Below, one piece after another: positions 1 through 8,290 of a DNA stretch of 64,000 bases; positions within the stretch are counted from its first letter, which is position 1; the number at the start of each line of letters is the position of its first letter. This DNA is from Spiribacter vilamensis. GTDB taxonomy: Bacteria > Pseudomonadota > Gammaproteobacteria > Nitrococcales > Nitrococcaceae. A program made the translations under genes and the position numbers. Where the stretch lies: the NCBI RefSeq assembly GCF_004217415.1, contig NZ_SHLI01000001.1:1240001-1304000 (forward strand), read 5' to 3'. The notes beneath the pieces were generated by a model. The model was not told where the DNA came from and did not search any database. It saw nothing but the letters and a program-made list of their open reading frames with translations.

Positions 1-1514
1 CCGGCAATGATCGGTTTCAGGTCGTCGGCCAGCCCCTTGCCCAGCTCCACGCCGAACTGATCGAAGGCATTGATGCCCCAAATCGCCGCCTCGACAAAGG
101 CCCGGTGCTCGTAGAGCGCGATCAGCGCACCCAGGCTGCGGGCGTCGAGGCGCCTGAGCAGCAGGGTGTTGCTGGGTCGATTGCCCGGGCAGCGCTGCAT
201 CGTCGACAGGCCCTCATCCGCGCGGCCTTCCATCAGTGCCTGCCCCTGGGCGAACAGGTTGGCGGTCAGCTCCAGCGGATCGCCCTTTTCATCGGCCACC
301 GGCCGGGCCACACCGACGAAGTCCACCGGGACCACGTCGGTCCCCTGGTGTAGTGCCTGGAAAAAGGCATGCTGGCCGGGCGTTCCGGTCTGCCCCCACA
401 CGGCCGCGGCGGTGGGCAGATCGACCGCTTTGCCATCAGTGTCCACGGACTTGCCATTGCTCTCCATGAGCAACTGCTGGAGATACGCGGGAAGGCGCCC
501 GAGCCGTTCGGTATAGGGCACCACCGCTTGGCTGCGGCGCTCCAGCAAAGTGGCGTTGAGCACCGATACCAGTCCCAGCATGACCGGCATGTTGGCCTCG
601 AGCGGCGCCTCGGCGAAGTGCCGGTCCATGCCATGCGCCCCCTCGAGCAGCGCCTCGAAGGCGGCCGGCCCGATGCCGAGCATGATGGAAAACCCCACCG
701 CCGACCAGAGCGAGTAGCGTCCCCCCACCCAGTCACGCATGGGTAGCGCCAGTTCGGGATCGAGCCCCAGCGCCTGCACCCGATCGAGGTTCGCGGTAAT
801 GGCGAGCACCTGGCGGGCGAGGACCTCGTCCGCCGGCACGCCGCGCCGCAGCCAGGCCATCGCCTCGTAGGCATTGGTCATGGTTTCAACCGTTCCGAAA
901 CTCTTCGAGACCACGAGCACCAGTGTCCGCTCGGGATCGCAGGCGGCCATGGCCTGCTGCAGCTCGACGCCATCGACATTGGCGACGAAATGCACATCGG
1001 GTCCGTCAGCAACGGGGGCCAGCGCCTCGAGCACCAGCCGCGGCCCCAGGTCCGAGCCACCAATGCCAATGTTGATCACATGCTCGATGGGCTTGCCGGT
1101 CGCGCCGGTGCGCTGCCCGTCGCGGATCGCGCGCGCGAGCCCGGCCATCCGCGACCGGGTCGTCGCAACGTCTTCGGTGATGGACGCATCCGCCCAGCCG
1201 GGCACCCCGGCCGGGACCCGCAGCGCGGTATGGAGTACGGCGCGATCCTCGCTCCGGTTGATGCGCCCGCCGGTCAGCATGGCGTCGCGCTGTCCCTCCA
1301 CATCCCTCGCCCGGGCGAGTGCCAGCAACCGCTCACGGACATCGCGGGACATCGGCTGTTTGCTGTAATCGAGCAGCAGCCCGTCCAGCGTGATCGAGAA
1401 ATCGGCGAATCGATCAGGATCCTGGTCGAAAAGCCCGGCAATGGACTGATGCTCGATCGCCGTTCGATCGGCGCTCAGCGATTGCCATTCGGGCGTGGCG
1501 TTCAATGGCGTCAT
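1..1514 (-). CDS. pgi: glucose-6-phosphate isomerase, 3' end cut by window edge
   Basis: Cytoplasmic enzyme interconverting glucose 6-phosphate and fructose 6-phosphate. About 504 codons are visible; the last ~45 residues expected of a ~549-residue Pgi lie outside the window. Both family signatures are present: GGRYSLWSAVGFSI in the middle, and FDQFGVELGK near the visible end, which contains the catalytic lysine region. The start ATG at 1514 overlaps the panC stop as ATGA, so it is the last gene of the pcnB-folK-panB-panC-pgi run and probably translationally coupled. That order is a familiar gammaproteobacterial arrangement, which supports the call. Nothing odd in the visible part. Confidence 0.96.
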   Translation of the reverse strand, partial: MTPLNATPEWQSLSADRTAIEHQSIAGLFDQDPDRFADFSITLDGLLLDYSKQPMSRDVRERLLALARARDVEGQRDAMLTGGRINRSEDRAVLHTALRVPAGVPGWADASITEDVATTRSRMAGLARAIRDGQRTGATGKPIEHVINIGIGGSDLGPRLVLEALAPVADGPDVHFVANVDGVELQQAMAACDPERTLVLVVSKSFGTVETMTNAYEAMAWLRRGVPADEVLARQVLAITANLDRVQALGLDPELALPMRDWVGGRYSLWSAVGFSIMLGIGPAAFEALLEGAHGMDRHFAEAPLEANMPVMLGLVSVLNATLLERRSQAVVPYTERLGRLPAYLQQLLMESNGKSVDTDGKAVDLPTAAAVWGQTGTPGQHAFFQALHQGTDVVPVDFVGVARPVADEKGDPLELTANLFAQGQALMEGRADEGLSTMQRCPGNRPSNTLLLRRLDARSLGALIALYEHRAFVEAAIWGINAFDQFGVELGKGLADDLKPIIA

Positions 1515-2386
1515 GCGTCTCCCTCGGGGTCGTCTGCGGGTCGGCGAACGCGGACATTATCGATCAGCCGCGCGCGTCCCAGGTAGGCCGCGGCGGGGAT
1601 CACCAGCGCCGTGTCATCGGTCGTTGCGATGCCGAGATCGGCGGCGCGACGGATCTCGAGATAGTCCGGCTCGAGGCCGGCCCGGCGCAGCTGCCGGCAG
1701 CCCTCGGCCACCAGCGCCTCGAAATCGGTGGCACCGGCCTCGAGGCGATCGGCCAGGGCGCGGAGGGTCTGGTAGAGCGCGGGTGCCCGGCGCCGCTCGT
1801 CGTCGCCGAGATAGGCATTGCGGCTGCTCATGGCAAGCCCGTCGGATTCGCGGGCGATCGCCCCGCCGACGATCTCCACCGGCAGATGCAGATCCCGCAC
1901 CAGCCGCTGGATAACGAGTAGCTGCTGGTAGTCCTTGAGCCCGAAGACCGCCAGATCGGGCTGGACCAGGTTGAGCAGTTTCGTGACCACCGTGGCCACC
2001 CCCGTGAAGTGCCCGGGCCGGGACGCGCCGCAGAGGATGTCGTTGAGCTCGGGCACCGCCACGGTCGTCCGCAATCCGCCCCCGTCGGGATAGAGGGCCT
2101 CGACCCCGGGCGCGAACAGCAGATCGGTGTCATGGGCACTGAGCGCCTCGCAGTCGGCCGTCCATGTGCGCGGATAGGTCTCGTAATCCTCGTCCGGCCC
2201 GAACTGCGCGGGATTGACGAAGATACTCACGACAGTCCGGTCACTGCGGCTGCGCGCCTCTTCCACCAGTCGGAGATGGCCACCGTGGAGATTGCCCATG
2301 GTGGGAACGAAGCCGATGCGCTCACCGGCGCCGCGCCATTCGGCGATCCGCGCGCGCAGCGCGGCGATGTCGGTCACGATCTGCAT
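1511..2386 (-). CDS. panC: pantoate--beta-alanine ligase
   Basis: Catalyses ATP-dependent condensation of pantoate with beta-alanine, the last step of pantothenate synthesis. The 291-residue length is normal. The HIGH-like nucleotide-binding motif PTMGNLHGGH is at residues 28-37, and the family block FVNPAQFGPDEDYETYPR is at 56-73. It lies 3 bp downstream of panB, which makes its co-substrate precursor. Its stop overlaps the pgi start by 4 bp. The ATG at 2386 sits just after panB with a weak AGTAGG ribosome-binding site. A single operon with panB is the simplest reading. Confidence 0.97.
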   Translation of the reverse strand: MQIVTDIAALRARIAEWRGAGERIGFVPTMGNLHGGHLRLVEEARSRSDRTVVSIFVNPAQFGPDEDYETYPRTWTADCEALSAHDTDLLFAPGVEALYPDGGGLRTTVAVPELNDILCGASRPGHFTGVATVVTKLLNLVQPDLAVFGLKDYQQLLVIQRLVRDLHLPVEIVGGAIARESDGLAMSSRNAYLGDDERRRAPALYQTLRALADRLEAGATDFEALVAEGCRQLRRAGLEPDYLEIRRAADLGIATTDDTALVIPAAAYLGRARLIDNVRVRRPADDPEGDA

Positions 2387-2389
2387 GGC

Positions 2390-3190
2390 CTACTCGAAGG
2401 AATGCTCGGGACGCGGGAACTCGCGATTGCGGACCGCCTCGACATACGCCTCGACCGCTGCCTGCACGCTGCCGGTATCGGCCAGGAAATCGTGAACGAA
2501 GCGGGGCGGCCGGCCCTGTGTCACCCCGAGCATGTCCTGGAGCACCAGGATCTGGCCATCGCAGTCCACGCCGGCACCGATGCCGATCAGCGGCAGCGTC
2601 GTCTGCTCGTGCACTCGGGCGGTGACCGCCGCGGACAGGCATTCCACGAGCAGTACGTCGGCGCCGGCGGCCTCGAGCGCGCGGGCGTCTTCGAGCACCT
2701 GGCGAGCGCCGTCCTCGTTGCGCCCCTGGATACGGTACCCCCCCAGCTGCCCGACCCGCTGCGGACGCAGACCGAAATGCGCGCAGACCGGCACACCCGC
2801 ACGTGACAGCGCTTCAACGACCGGTGCCTGGGCGGCATGCGCCTCGATCTTGACCATGTCCGCACCGCCCTCTTTCATGAGCCGGGCAGCGCTCTCGAGG
2901 GCCGCGCGGTCATCGGTATCGCTCAGGAAGGGCAGATCGACCATCAGATAGGCACGCGAGAGCCCGCGGGCCACGCAGCGCGTGTGATAGGCCATGTCCG
3001 CCAGGGTGACCGGCACCGTACTGGCATGCCCCTGCATCACCATGCCCAGCGAATCACCGACGAGCACCACGTCGACACCGGCGGCATCCACTAGCCGCGC
3101 GAAACTGTAGTCATAGGCGGTGAGCGCAACGATCGGGGACTGCTCGGTTTTCATCCGACGCAGCGTGGCAAGCGTTACCGATGGATCCAT
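2390..3190 (-). CDS. panB: 3-methyl-2-oxobutanoate hydroxymethyltransferase
   Basis: Transfers a hydroxymethyl group from 5,10-methylene-THF to alpha-ketoisovalerate to make ketopantoate. The 266 residues form one TIM-barrel domain. The conserved VALTAYDYSFARLVDAAGVD block is at residues 21-40 and the metal/substrate-binding VLVGDSLGMVMQGH at 42-55. The start ATG at 3190 has a GAGGA ribosome-binding site about 7 bases upstream. It follows folK by 3 bp, so folate and pantothenate genes are probably co-transcribed; PanB uses a folate cofactor, which fits. Confidence 0.97.
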   Translation of the reverse strand: MDPSVTLATLRRMKTEQSPIVALTAYDYSFARLVDAAGVDVVLVGDSLGMVMQGHASTVPVTLADMAYHTRCVARGLSRAYLMVDLPFLSDTDDRAALESAARLMKEGGADMVKIEAHAAQAPVVEALSRAGVPVCAHFGLRPQRVGQLGGYRIQGRNEDGARQVLEDARALEAAGADVLLVECLSAAVTARVHEQTTLPLIGIGAGVDCDGQILVLQDMLGVTQGRPPRFVHDFLADTGSVQAAVEAYVEAVRNREFPRPEHSFE

Positions 3191-3193
3191 GAT

Positions 3194-3682
3194 TCAGTCC
3201 TCCTCGACCCTGAGGCCGCTGTCATCCACCGCCGCTGCAAGGTCGCCGGCCCGCCCGGCACCGGGCACCCGGCGGTCGGGGTCAATCTCGGCGAGTGGCA
3301 CGATCACGAAGGCACGGACTGTCACACCCGGATGCGGCACGGTCAGGTCCTCGGTATCGATTTGCGCGTCGTCGTAGAGCAGCAGATCGAGATCGAGTGG
3401 CCGCGGCCCCCAGCGACGGCCGTTGCGTTCGCGGCCCGCCGCTGCCTCCAGCGCCTGTAACCCGGCGAGCAGATCATGCGCGGCCCGCGTAGTGTCAAGC
3501 GCGGCGACGGCGTTGACGTAATCGGGCTGATCGGCCGGCCCCATGGGCGGATTGCGATAGCGCCGCGAGACCGCCACACAGCGGCACCCGGCAAGCGTAT
3601 CCAGTGCGGTCACCGCCCGACGGACCTGCGCGGCCGGATCATCGAGATTGCTGCCGATACCGATGAACGCCCGCGTCGTCAC
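3194..3682 (-). CDS. folK: 2-amino-4-hydroxy-6-hydroxymethyldihydropteridine pyrophosphokinase
   Basis: HPPK transfers pyrophosphate from ATP to the pterin precursor in folate synthesis. 162 residues, the usual size. Visible motifs are GIGSNLDDP near residues 8-16, YRNPPMGPADQPDYVNA at 42-58, and the metal- and ATP-binding GPRPLDLDLLLYDD at 92-105. The start is GTG at 3682, overlapping the pcnB stop as GTGA, which argues for translational coupling. No second enzyme is fused to it. Confidence 0.95.
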   Translation of the reverse strand: MTTRAFIGIGSNLDDPAAQVRRAVTALDTLAGCRCVAVSRRYRNPPMGPADQPDYVNAVAALDTTRAAHDLLAGLQALEAAAGRERNGRRWGPRPLDLDLLLYDDAQIDTEDLTVPHPGVTVRAFVIVPLAEIDPDRRVPGAGRAGDLAAAVDDSGLRVEED

Positions 3683-4986
3683 CGGTCGGACTCCTCGCCC
3701 GGTCCGCGCCGGCGTCCACCCCGCCGGCGGCGGCGACCGGGCGTAGGTGGCGGGGCGTCCTCGCTGCTCTCGGTGTAGCGCTGCCAGGCATCGGCCAGCT
3801 CGGGGTCGACCAGTCCGGCCTCGCGGCGCAGCAACAGGAAGTCGTAGGCGGCACGGTAGCGCGGATGCGAGAACAGGCGCCGGGCCTTTTTCTCCGAGGC
3901 GGAATCAAAGCGCGGCTGGAGCGCCCAGATCTCGCGCATGGGCATGGCAAAGCGTTTCGGAATCGCCACCTGGCGGAGCTGACGCTCCAGCGCCTCGGTC
4001 ACTGATTGCTCGAACAGTTCCGGATCGATCCCGGGCTTGAGACGGGCACCGGGCAGCTGGCCGAGAATCGCCGGCCAGAGCAGCGCCGCGAACAGGAAGG
4101 CGGGGGTGACCGGCCGGTCATTGTTGACTCGCTGATCGGTACTCTCCAGCGCCCGGGCCACGAACGTCACGTGCTGACCGTGCTCGTCGTCATCCAGCGC
4201 CGCATCACTGGCCGGGAAAAGATAACGGAACAGCCCGTGACGGCGCAGCGACTCGAAGGTCTCGACACCCTGCCCCGCCATGAAGAGTTTCAGCACCTCG
4301 TCGAACAGCCGTGCCGGCGGGATATCATCGAGCGAATCCGCCATCCGCGGGATGGGATCGGCGGTACGGGCATCGATGGTGAATCCGAGCTTGGCCGCGA
4401 AACGCACGGCGCGCAGCATCCGTACCGGATCCTCGCGATAGCGCACCGCCGGATCGCCGATCAACCGCAGGCGACCGGCGCGGAGGTCGGCCATGCCGTC
4501 GGTATAATCCACCACCGAGAAATCGGCGATGTTGTAGTACAGGGCATTGATCGTGAAATCGCGGCGCAGGGCATCTTCCTCGATCGTCCCGTAGACATTG
4601 TCGCGCAGGACCAGCCCGTCCTCGACGACGCGATCGGCGGCGTCGGCGTCGGCATCCGGCGTCGGGGCGCGGAAGGTCGCCACCTCGATGATCTCCGGGC
4701 CCCAGTGGACATGGGCCAGCCGGAAGCGCCGACCGATCAGTCGGCAGTTGCGAAACAGCGCCTTGACCTCGTCGGGTGTCGCATCGGTGGCGACGTCGAA
4801 GTCCTTCGGTTCACGACCGAGCGAGAGATCGCGCACGCCACCACCGACCAGGTAGGCGCCGTAGCCGGCATTCTTCAGCCGGTAGAGCACGCTAAGCGCC
4901 TTGTCACTGATCTGTGCCCGCGAGATCACATGCTGATCACGGGTGATGATGGTCGGGGTAATCCCCCGGGCTTGCGCGACAGTCAC
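3679..4986 (-). CDS. pcnB: poly(A) polymerase I
   Basis: Template-independent nucleotidyltransferase that adds poly(A) tails to RNA 3' ends. 435 residues. The class II nucleotidyltransferase head is clear: GGGVRDLSLGREPKDFDVAT carries the GG motif and the DxD metal ligands. It continues into the RNA-binding region, and ends in a basic tail (RRRRRGGRRR) typical of bacterial PcnB rather than of a CCA-adding enzyme. The start is GTG at 4986, since no ATG lies nearby in frame. It heads the pcnB-folK-panB-panC-pgi run, divergent from the tRNA-Glu promoter. A CCA-adding enzyme is the only serious alternative and is disfavoured by the tail and the neighbours. Confidence 0.93.
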   Translation of the reverse strand: MTVAQARGITPTIITRDQHVISRAQISDKALSVLYRLKNAGYGAYLVGGGVRDLSLGREPKDFDVATDATPDEVKALFRNCRLIGRRFRLAHVHWGPEIIEVATFRAPTPDADADAADRVVEDGLVLRDNVYGTIEEDALRRDFTINALYYNIADFSVVDYTDGMADLRAGRLRLIGDPAVRYREDPVRMLRAVRFAAKLGFTIDARTADPIPRMADSLDDIPPARLFDEVLKLFMAGQGVETFESLRRHGLFRYLFPASDAALDDDEHGQHVTFVARALESTDQRVNNDRPVTPAFLFAALLWPAILGQLPGARLKPGIDPELFEQSVTEALERQLRQVAIPKRFAMPMREIWALQPRFDSASEKKARRLFSHPRYRAAYDFLLLRREAGLVDPELADAWQRYTESSEDAPPPTPGRRRRRGGRRRGPGEESDR

Positions 4987-5003
4987 GGTGTGAATCCAGC
5001 CTC

Positions 5004-5031
5004 TTGTGCCACAAAAACTAGGCCGTATAAT
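5004..5031 (+). promoter_or_regulatory. candidate sigma-70 promoter for tRNA-Glu
   Basis: A perfect TATAAT at 5026-5031 is preceded 16 bases upstream by TTGTGC at 5004-5009. The predicted start near 5038 leaves about 50 nt before the tRNA. This is the best -10 hexamer I saw in the window, which fits a stable-RNA gene. The -35 matches only its first three bases. Confidence 0.6.
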
Positions 5032-5087
5032 AACAGGCTGTGCCGGCGGCGCCGATCGCGGCGCTCAAATGCAAAAGAGCAAGACAT

Positions 5088-5162
5088 GCTCCCATCGTCT
5101 AGCGGTAAGGACGCCGCCCTCTCAAGGCGGAAACAGGGGTTCAAATCCCCTTGGGAGCACCA
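5088..5162 (+). tRNA. tRNA-Glu (anticodon CTC), CCA encoded
   Basis: The cloverleaf can be drawn by eye. Acceptor strands GCTCCCA (5088-5094) and TGGGAGC (5152-5158) pair fully. The anticodon stem CCGCC/GGCGG encloses the loop CTCTCAA, whose middle three bases are CTC, reading GAG codons. The T arm contains GGTTCAAATCC. Discriminator A at 5159 is followed by an encoded CCA at 5160-5162. The sequence resembles enterobacterial tRNA-Glu (TCGTCTAG... in the D arm). CTC is the less universal Glu anticodon, so a TTC copy is expected elsewhere. The RDD gene starts only 17 bases downstream. Confidence 0.96.
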
Positions 5163-5178
5163 CTGATCCGGCATTCCC

Positions 5179-5613
5179 ATGACGACCATCCCTTCTGAAA
5201 ACCGGCCCAGCCTGCTGCGACGCCTCGCGGCGGTGTTGTACGACGGACTCCTCCTGATCGCCCTCTGGATGGCGGCAAGCGCCCTGTGGATCGGCTTCCA
5301 GGGTGGCGAGGCCGCGACCGCCGGCGACGGGCTCTTCCGGCTCTACCTGCTCGCCATTGCGTACGCGTTTTTCACGGGCTTCTGGGTGCGGGGCGGCCAT
5401 ACGCTCGGGATGCAGGCCTGGCGGCTGCGGCTCGTGGATGCCGACGGCGGACGCGTCACGGTGCGCGCGGCAACCCACCGCTTCGTGGCTGCCATGCTCT
5501 CCTGGCTCCCCGCCGGCCTCGGTTTTCTCTGGGCGCTGTTCGATCGCGAGCAGCTCACCTGGCATGACCGGCTGTCGCAGACCTACCTCCGGGTGGAACC
5601 GAAGCGGCGCTGA
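5179..5613 (+). CDS. RDD family membrane protein
   Basis: 144-residue membrane protein of the RDD family. Functions are mostly unknown; some members have been linked to ion or solute transport. Hydrophobic stretches lie near residues 16-40 and 53-70, with a further one around 107-125. The family's conserved N-terminal Arg and Asp appear as LLRRLAAVLYDGLLL, and the HTLGMQAWRLRLVD block follows the second helix. The ATG at 5179 has no strong ribosome-binding site and sits 17 bases after the tRNA, so it may be read from the tRNA promoter. Its stop abuts the lptG stop as TGATCA. Confidence 0.85.
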   Translation: MTTIPSENRPSLLRRLAAVLYDGLLLIALWMAASALWIGFQGGEAATAGDGLFRLYLLAIAYAFFTGFWVRGGHTLGMQAWRLRLVDADGGRVTVRAATHRFVAAMLSWLPAGLGFLWALFDREQLTWHDRLSQTYLRVEPKRR

Positions 5614-6675
5614 TCAGCGGACCCGTCGCAGCGCGACGAGCGCGATCAGCAGGAATGCGCCGGTGGGCGCGAGCGCGCTGAACGCCGGCGGCAGTCCGTA
5701 GACCAGCCCGGCATTGCCGAGGAAACGGTTGAGCAGGAAGAACGCCAGCCCAATCAGCACCCCCAGGAAGATCTGCTGGCCGACACCGGTGCTGCGCTGG
5801 GAGCCGAACACCAGTGGCACCGTCAGCAACAGCATCACCACCGTTGCCAGCGGCGTGGCGATCTTTACCCACAGCGCCAGGCGATAGCGATCACTCTGCA
5901 GATCATTCGCCTCGAGGTAGTCGATATAGCGGAGGAGCTCACGGCCGGGCAGCGTCTGCGCCTCCTGAACGACCACCTCGAGGGTCGCCGGTTGCAGCTG
6001 ACCGCCGATCGCCAGCCGGTCGCGGTTCTCGACCTCGACCGGGAAATCCCCGAGCGCCGTCACCGTCACATCGCGCAGCTGCCATTGCGAGTCGACGAAA
6101 CGCGCCCGGGGCGCGGTGATGATGCGCCTGAGACGGTTGTCGCGGATCTCGTAGGCCCGCACCCCCGCCAGCAGATCGGCCTGCACCACCCGATCGATCC
6201 GCAGACGGTAGTCCCCGTCACGGGCCCAGAGCCCACCCGCCGACGTGCCGATGCGCCCGCCGGCGGCCTCGGCACGCACGGCCTGTGCCAGCTGATTGGC
6301 GGGTGGCGCGACAAACTCCCCCAGCAGAGCCGCGAGCAGGGCCAGACCTACCCCGGCGATCACCACCGCGCGGGCGATCTGCCCCACCGAGCGGCCCACC
6401 GCCCGCATGACCACCAGCTCACTGCGCGCCGCGAGCGCCCCCAGGCTCACCAGCGCGCCGATCAGCGTCGCCATGGGGAAGGCCTCGTAGGCACGCTGCA
6501 CCATTGACAGGGCGACCACCAGCATCGCCGCGGCGAAATCATAATCGCCTCGACCGATGTCGTCGGCCTCGTCGATGAACTCGAATACGAAGCTCAGGCT
6601 GACGATGACCACCAGCCCCATGAGCGCGCCGCCCAGCACCGTGGTCGCGATATAACGATCGAGCCGCTTGATCAT
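5614..6675 (-). CDS. lptG: LPS export ABC transporter permease LptG
   Basis: Inner-membrane permease of the LptB2FG complex, which extracts lipopolysaccharide and passes it to the periplasmic LptC/A bridge. 353 residues from the ATG at 6675, chosen because it begins MIKRLDRYIATTVLGG as in the family and overlaps the lptF stop as ATGA; a longer open frame upstream lies inside lptF. The expected layout is seen: N-terminal helices, a periplasmic jellyroll-like central region, then C-terminal helices around IATPLATVVMLLLTVPLVFG. It is the second gene of the lptF-lptG pair. Confidence 0.95.
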   Translation of the reverse strand: MIKRLDRYIATTVLGGALMGLVVIVSLSFVFEFIDEADDIGRGDYDFAAAMLVVALSMVQRAYEAFPMATLIGALVSLGALAARSELVVMRAVGRSVGQIARAVVIAGVGLALLAALLGEFVAPPANQLAQAVRAEAAGGRIGTSAGGLWARDGDYRLRIDRVVQADLLAGVRAYEIRDNRLRRIITAPRARFVDSQWQLRDVTVTALGDFPVEVENRDRLAIGGQLQPATLEVVVQEAQTLPGRELLRYIDYLEANDLQSDRYRLALWVKIATPLATVVMLLLTVPLVFGSQRSTGVGQQIFLGVLIGLAFFLLNRFLGNAGLVYGLPPAFSALAPTGAFLLIALVALRRVR

Positions 6676-7754
6676 GACCGGGCCTTTCGCCAGCGCCACC
6701 CGAGTTGACGGTGCATCGCCACCAGGACGATCACGAGGGCAAGGGCATGGATCCAGCCCAGGCCCGGCCATTTCGAGAGGCCGCCCGTCACCATCCAGTC
6801 ACTCGCCGTGAACAGGAGGTTGAAATAGATCATGAACAACAGGACCGCCGTCACGACACGTCCGTAACGGCCACTGCGCGGATCCGTGCGGGCAAGCGGC
6901 AGGCTGCCCAGCGCCAGCACAAAGACCATGACCGGGAAAGAGAGCCGGCGCTGCAGTTCGGCCAGTGCCCGCACATCGTCCGCTGCCAGCAGCGCTGCGA
7001 GGGGTTGCGCATCGCGACCGACGCCGGGTTCGACCGGGTCGGGTTCGGCGATCCGCACGCCGTGCTCGGCAAAGTCCATCAGGCGCCATTCGGCCCGTCC
7101 GGCACGACCCTCGTAGCGCCAGCCGTCCTCGAGGACCAGGAACTCGCCGGGTGCGATCGCGTTGATTTCGCGGCGCGCGCGCGGGGCAACCCACACCTGG
7201 TAGGCGCCGTCGACGCGACGCTCGGCGAAGACGCCCCGCAGCGTCCCGTCCCCCTCCACGGTCTCGACGTAGACGGTCACCTCGCCCCCCAGCGCCAGAA
7301 AGCGCCCGGGCTGGACACCGCCGAACCGGGCCTGCTGCTCGGCGTTGGCGAGGATGCGATCGGCCTCGCGTTCGGCACCGGGCCCGAGGCTGAGTGACAG
7401 CACCGCCACCAGCCCTGCCAGCGGCACCGCGAGCGCGAAGATGCCCGTGTAGACCCGGCCCGGCCCGATCCCGCAGCCCGCCATCGCGGTCATCTCCGAA
7501 TCGCGATAGAGCCGGCCGAGCGCCATGACCACGCCAAGGAAAAAACTGCCCGGCAGCACCACCCCGAGATTGGCGACGGCCTTCAGCCCCAGGAGCGTGA
7601 AAATGATATCGGCCGGGATATCACCACTCGCCGCATCCGCCATGAACCGGATCAGCCGATTGGTCAGCAACACAACCACCAGCACGACCGTCACGCCGAG
7701 CCAGGCGAACAGCACCTCGCGGAGCACGTAACGCGTCAGCCGGTTCAGCCCCAC
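6672..7754 (-). CDS. lptF: LPS export ABC transporter permease LptF
   Basis: Partner permease of LptG in lipopolysaccharide export. 360 residues, starting with GTG at 7754 and reading MGLNRLTRYVLREVLFAWLG, a typical LptF N-terminus. Membrane helices at both ends flank a soluble periplasmic portion (about residues 130-260). It overlaps lptG by 4 bp. It is divergent from holC across about 100 bp. In many gammaproteobacteria the aminopeptidase gene pepA lies between lptF and holC; it is absent here. Confidence 0.95.
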   Translation of the reverse strand: MGLNRLTRYVLREVLFAWLGVTVVLVVVLLTNRLIRFMADAASGDIPADIIFTLLGLKAVANLGVVLPGSFFLGVVMALGRLYRDSEMTAMAGCGIGPGRVYTGIFALAVPLAGLVAVLSLSLGPGAEREADRILANAEQQARFGGVQPGRFLALGGEVTVYVETVEGDGTLRGVFAERRVDGAYQVWVAPRARREINAIAPGEFLVLEDGWRYEGRAGRAEWRLMDFAEHGVRIAEPDPVEPGVGRDAQPLAALLAADDVRALAELQRRLSFPVMVFVLALGSLPLARTDPRSGRYGRVVTAVLLFMIYFNLLFTASDWMVTGGLSKWPGLGWIHALALVIVLVAMHRQLGWRWRKARS

Positions 7755-7858
7755 GACAGCGCCCCGGTCCCTGCGGTAATCTGTAGCGGTTTATGCAATG
7801 TGATCGTATCCATGCCAGATCGCCGTGACCGGCACATGGTACCGCGCCGGAGCGAATG

Positions 7859-8275
7859 ATGCCGCGCGTCGATTTCTACATCCTTCGGCAAGCAGAGCCG
7901 GCGCAACGCGTCCACTTCTGCTGCCGGCTGGCCGCGCGCGCCTGGCGCGAGGGGCTGGGTGTCTGGATTCGTACCCGCGATGCCAGCGCGAGCGAGCAGC
8001 TCGACGAGGCCTTGTGGACGTTCGACGAGGCGAGCTTCATCCCCCACGGAACGACGTCTCTCGACGGCGACAACCCGATCGTGATCAACCACGAGGCGAG
8101 CCCGGGCGCGCTGCTCATCAACCTCGCCGACTCACTGCCCGAGGACTGGCAAGAGCGCGACCGCATTGCCGAGATAATTACCGCCGACGAAGCCACTCGC
8201 CAGGCCGGGCGCGTGCGCTACCGCGATTACCAGCAGGCCGGCGCCACACCGCAGACCCACCGCATCGAACACTAG
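7859..8275 (+). CDS. holC: DNA polymerase III chi subunit
   Basis: The chi subunit links the clamp loader (via psi) to single-stranded-DNA-binding protein. 138 residues, the family length. It begins MPRVDFYILRQAEPAQRVHFCCRLA, the usual HolC opening, and has the VINHEASPGALLINL core near residues 79-93. Two adjacent ATGs exist (7856, 7859); I prefer 7859 because GGAG at 7849-7852 then has a 6-base spacing. valS follows 15 bp later, the standard holC-valS pairing. Confidence 0.93.
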   Translation: MPRVDFYILRQAEPAQRVHFCCRLAARAWREGLGVWIRTRDASASEQLDEALWTFDEASFIPHGTTSLDGDNPIVINHEASPGALLINLADSLPEDWQERDRIAEIITADEATRQAGRVRYRDYQQAGATPQTHRIEH

Positions 8276-8290
8276 GAGCGCTCACCCGCC

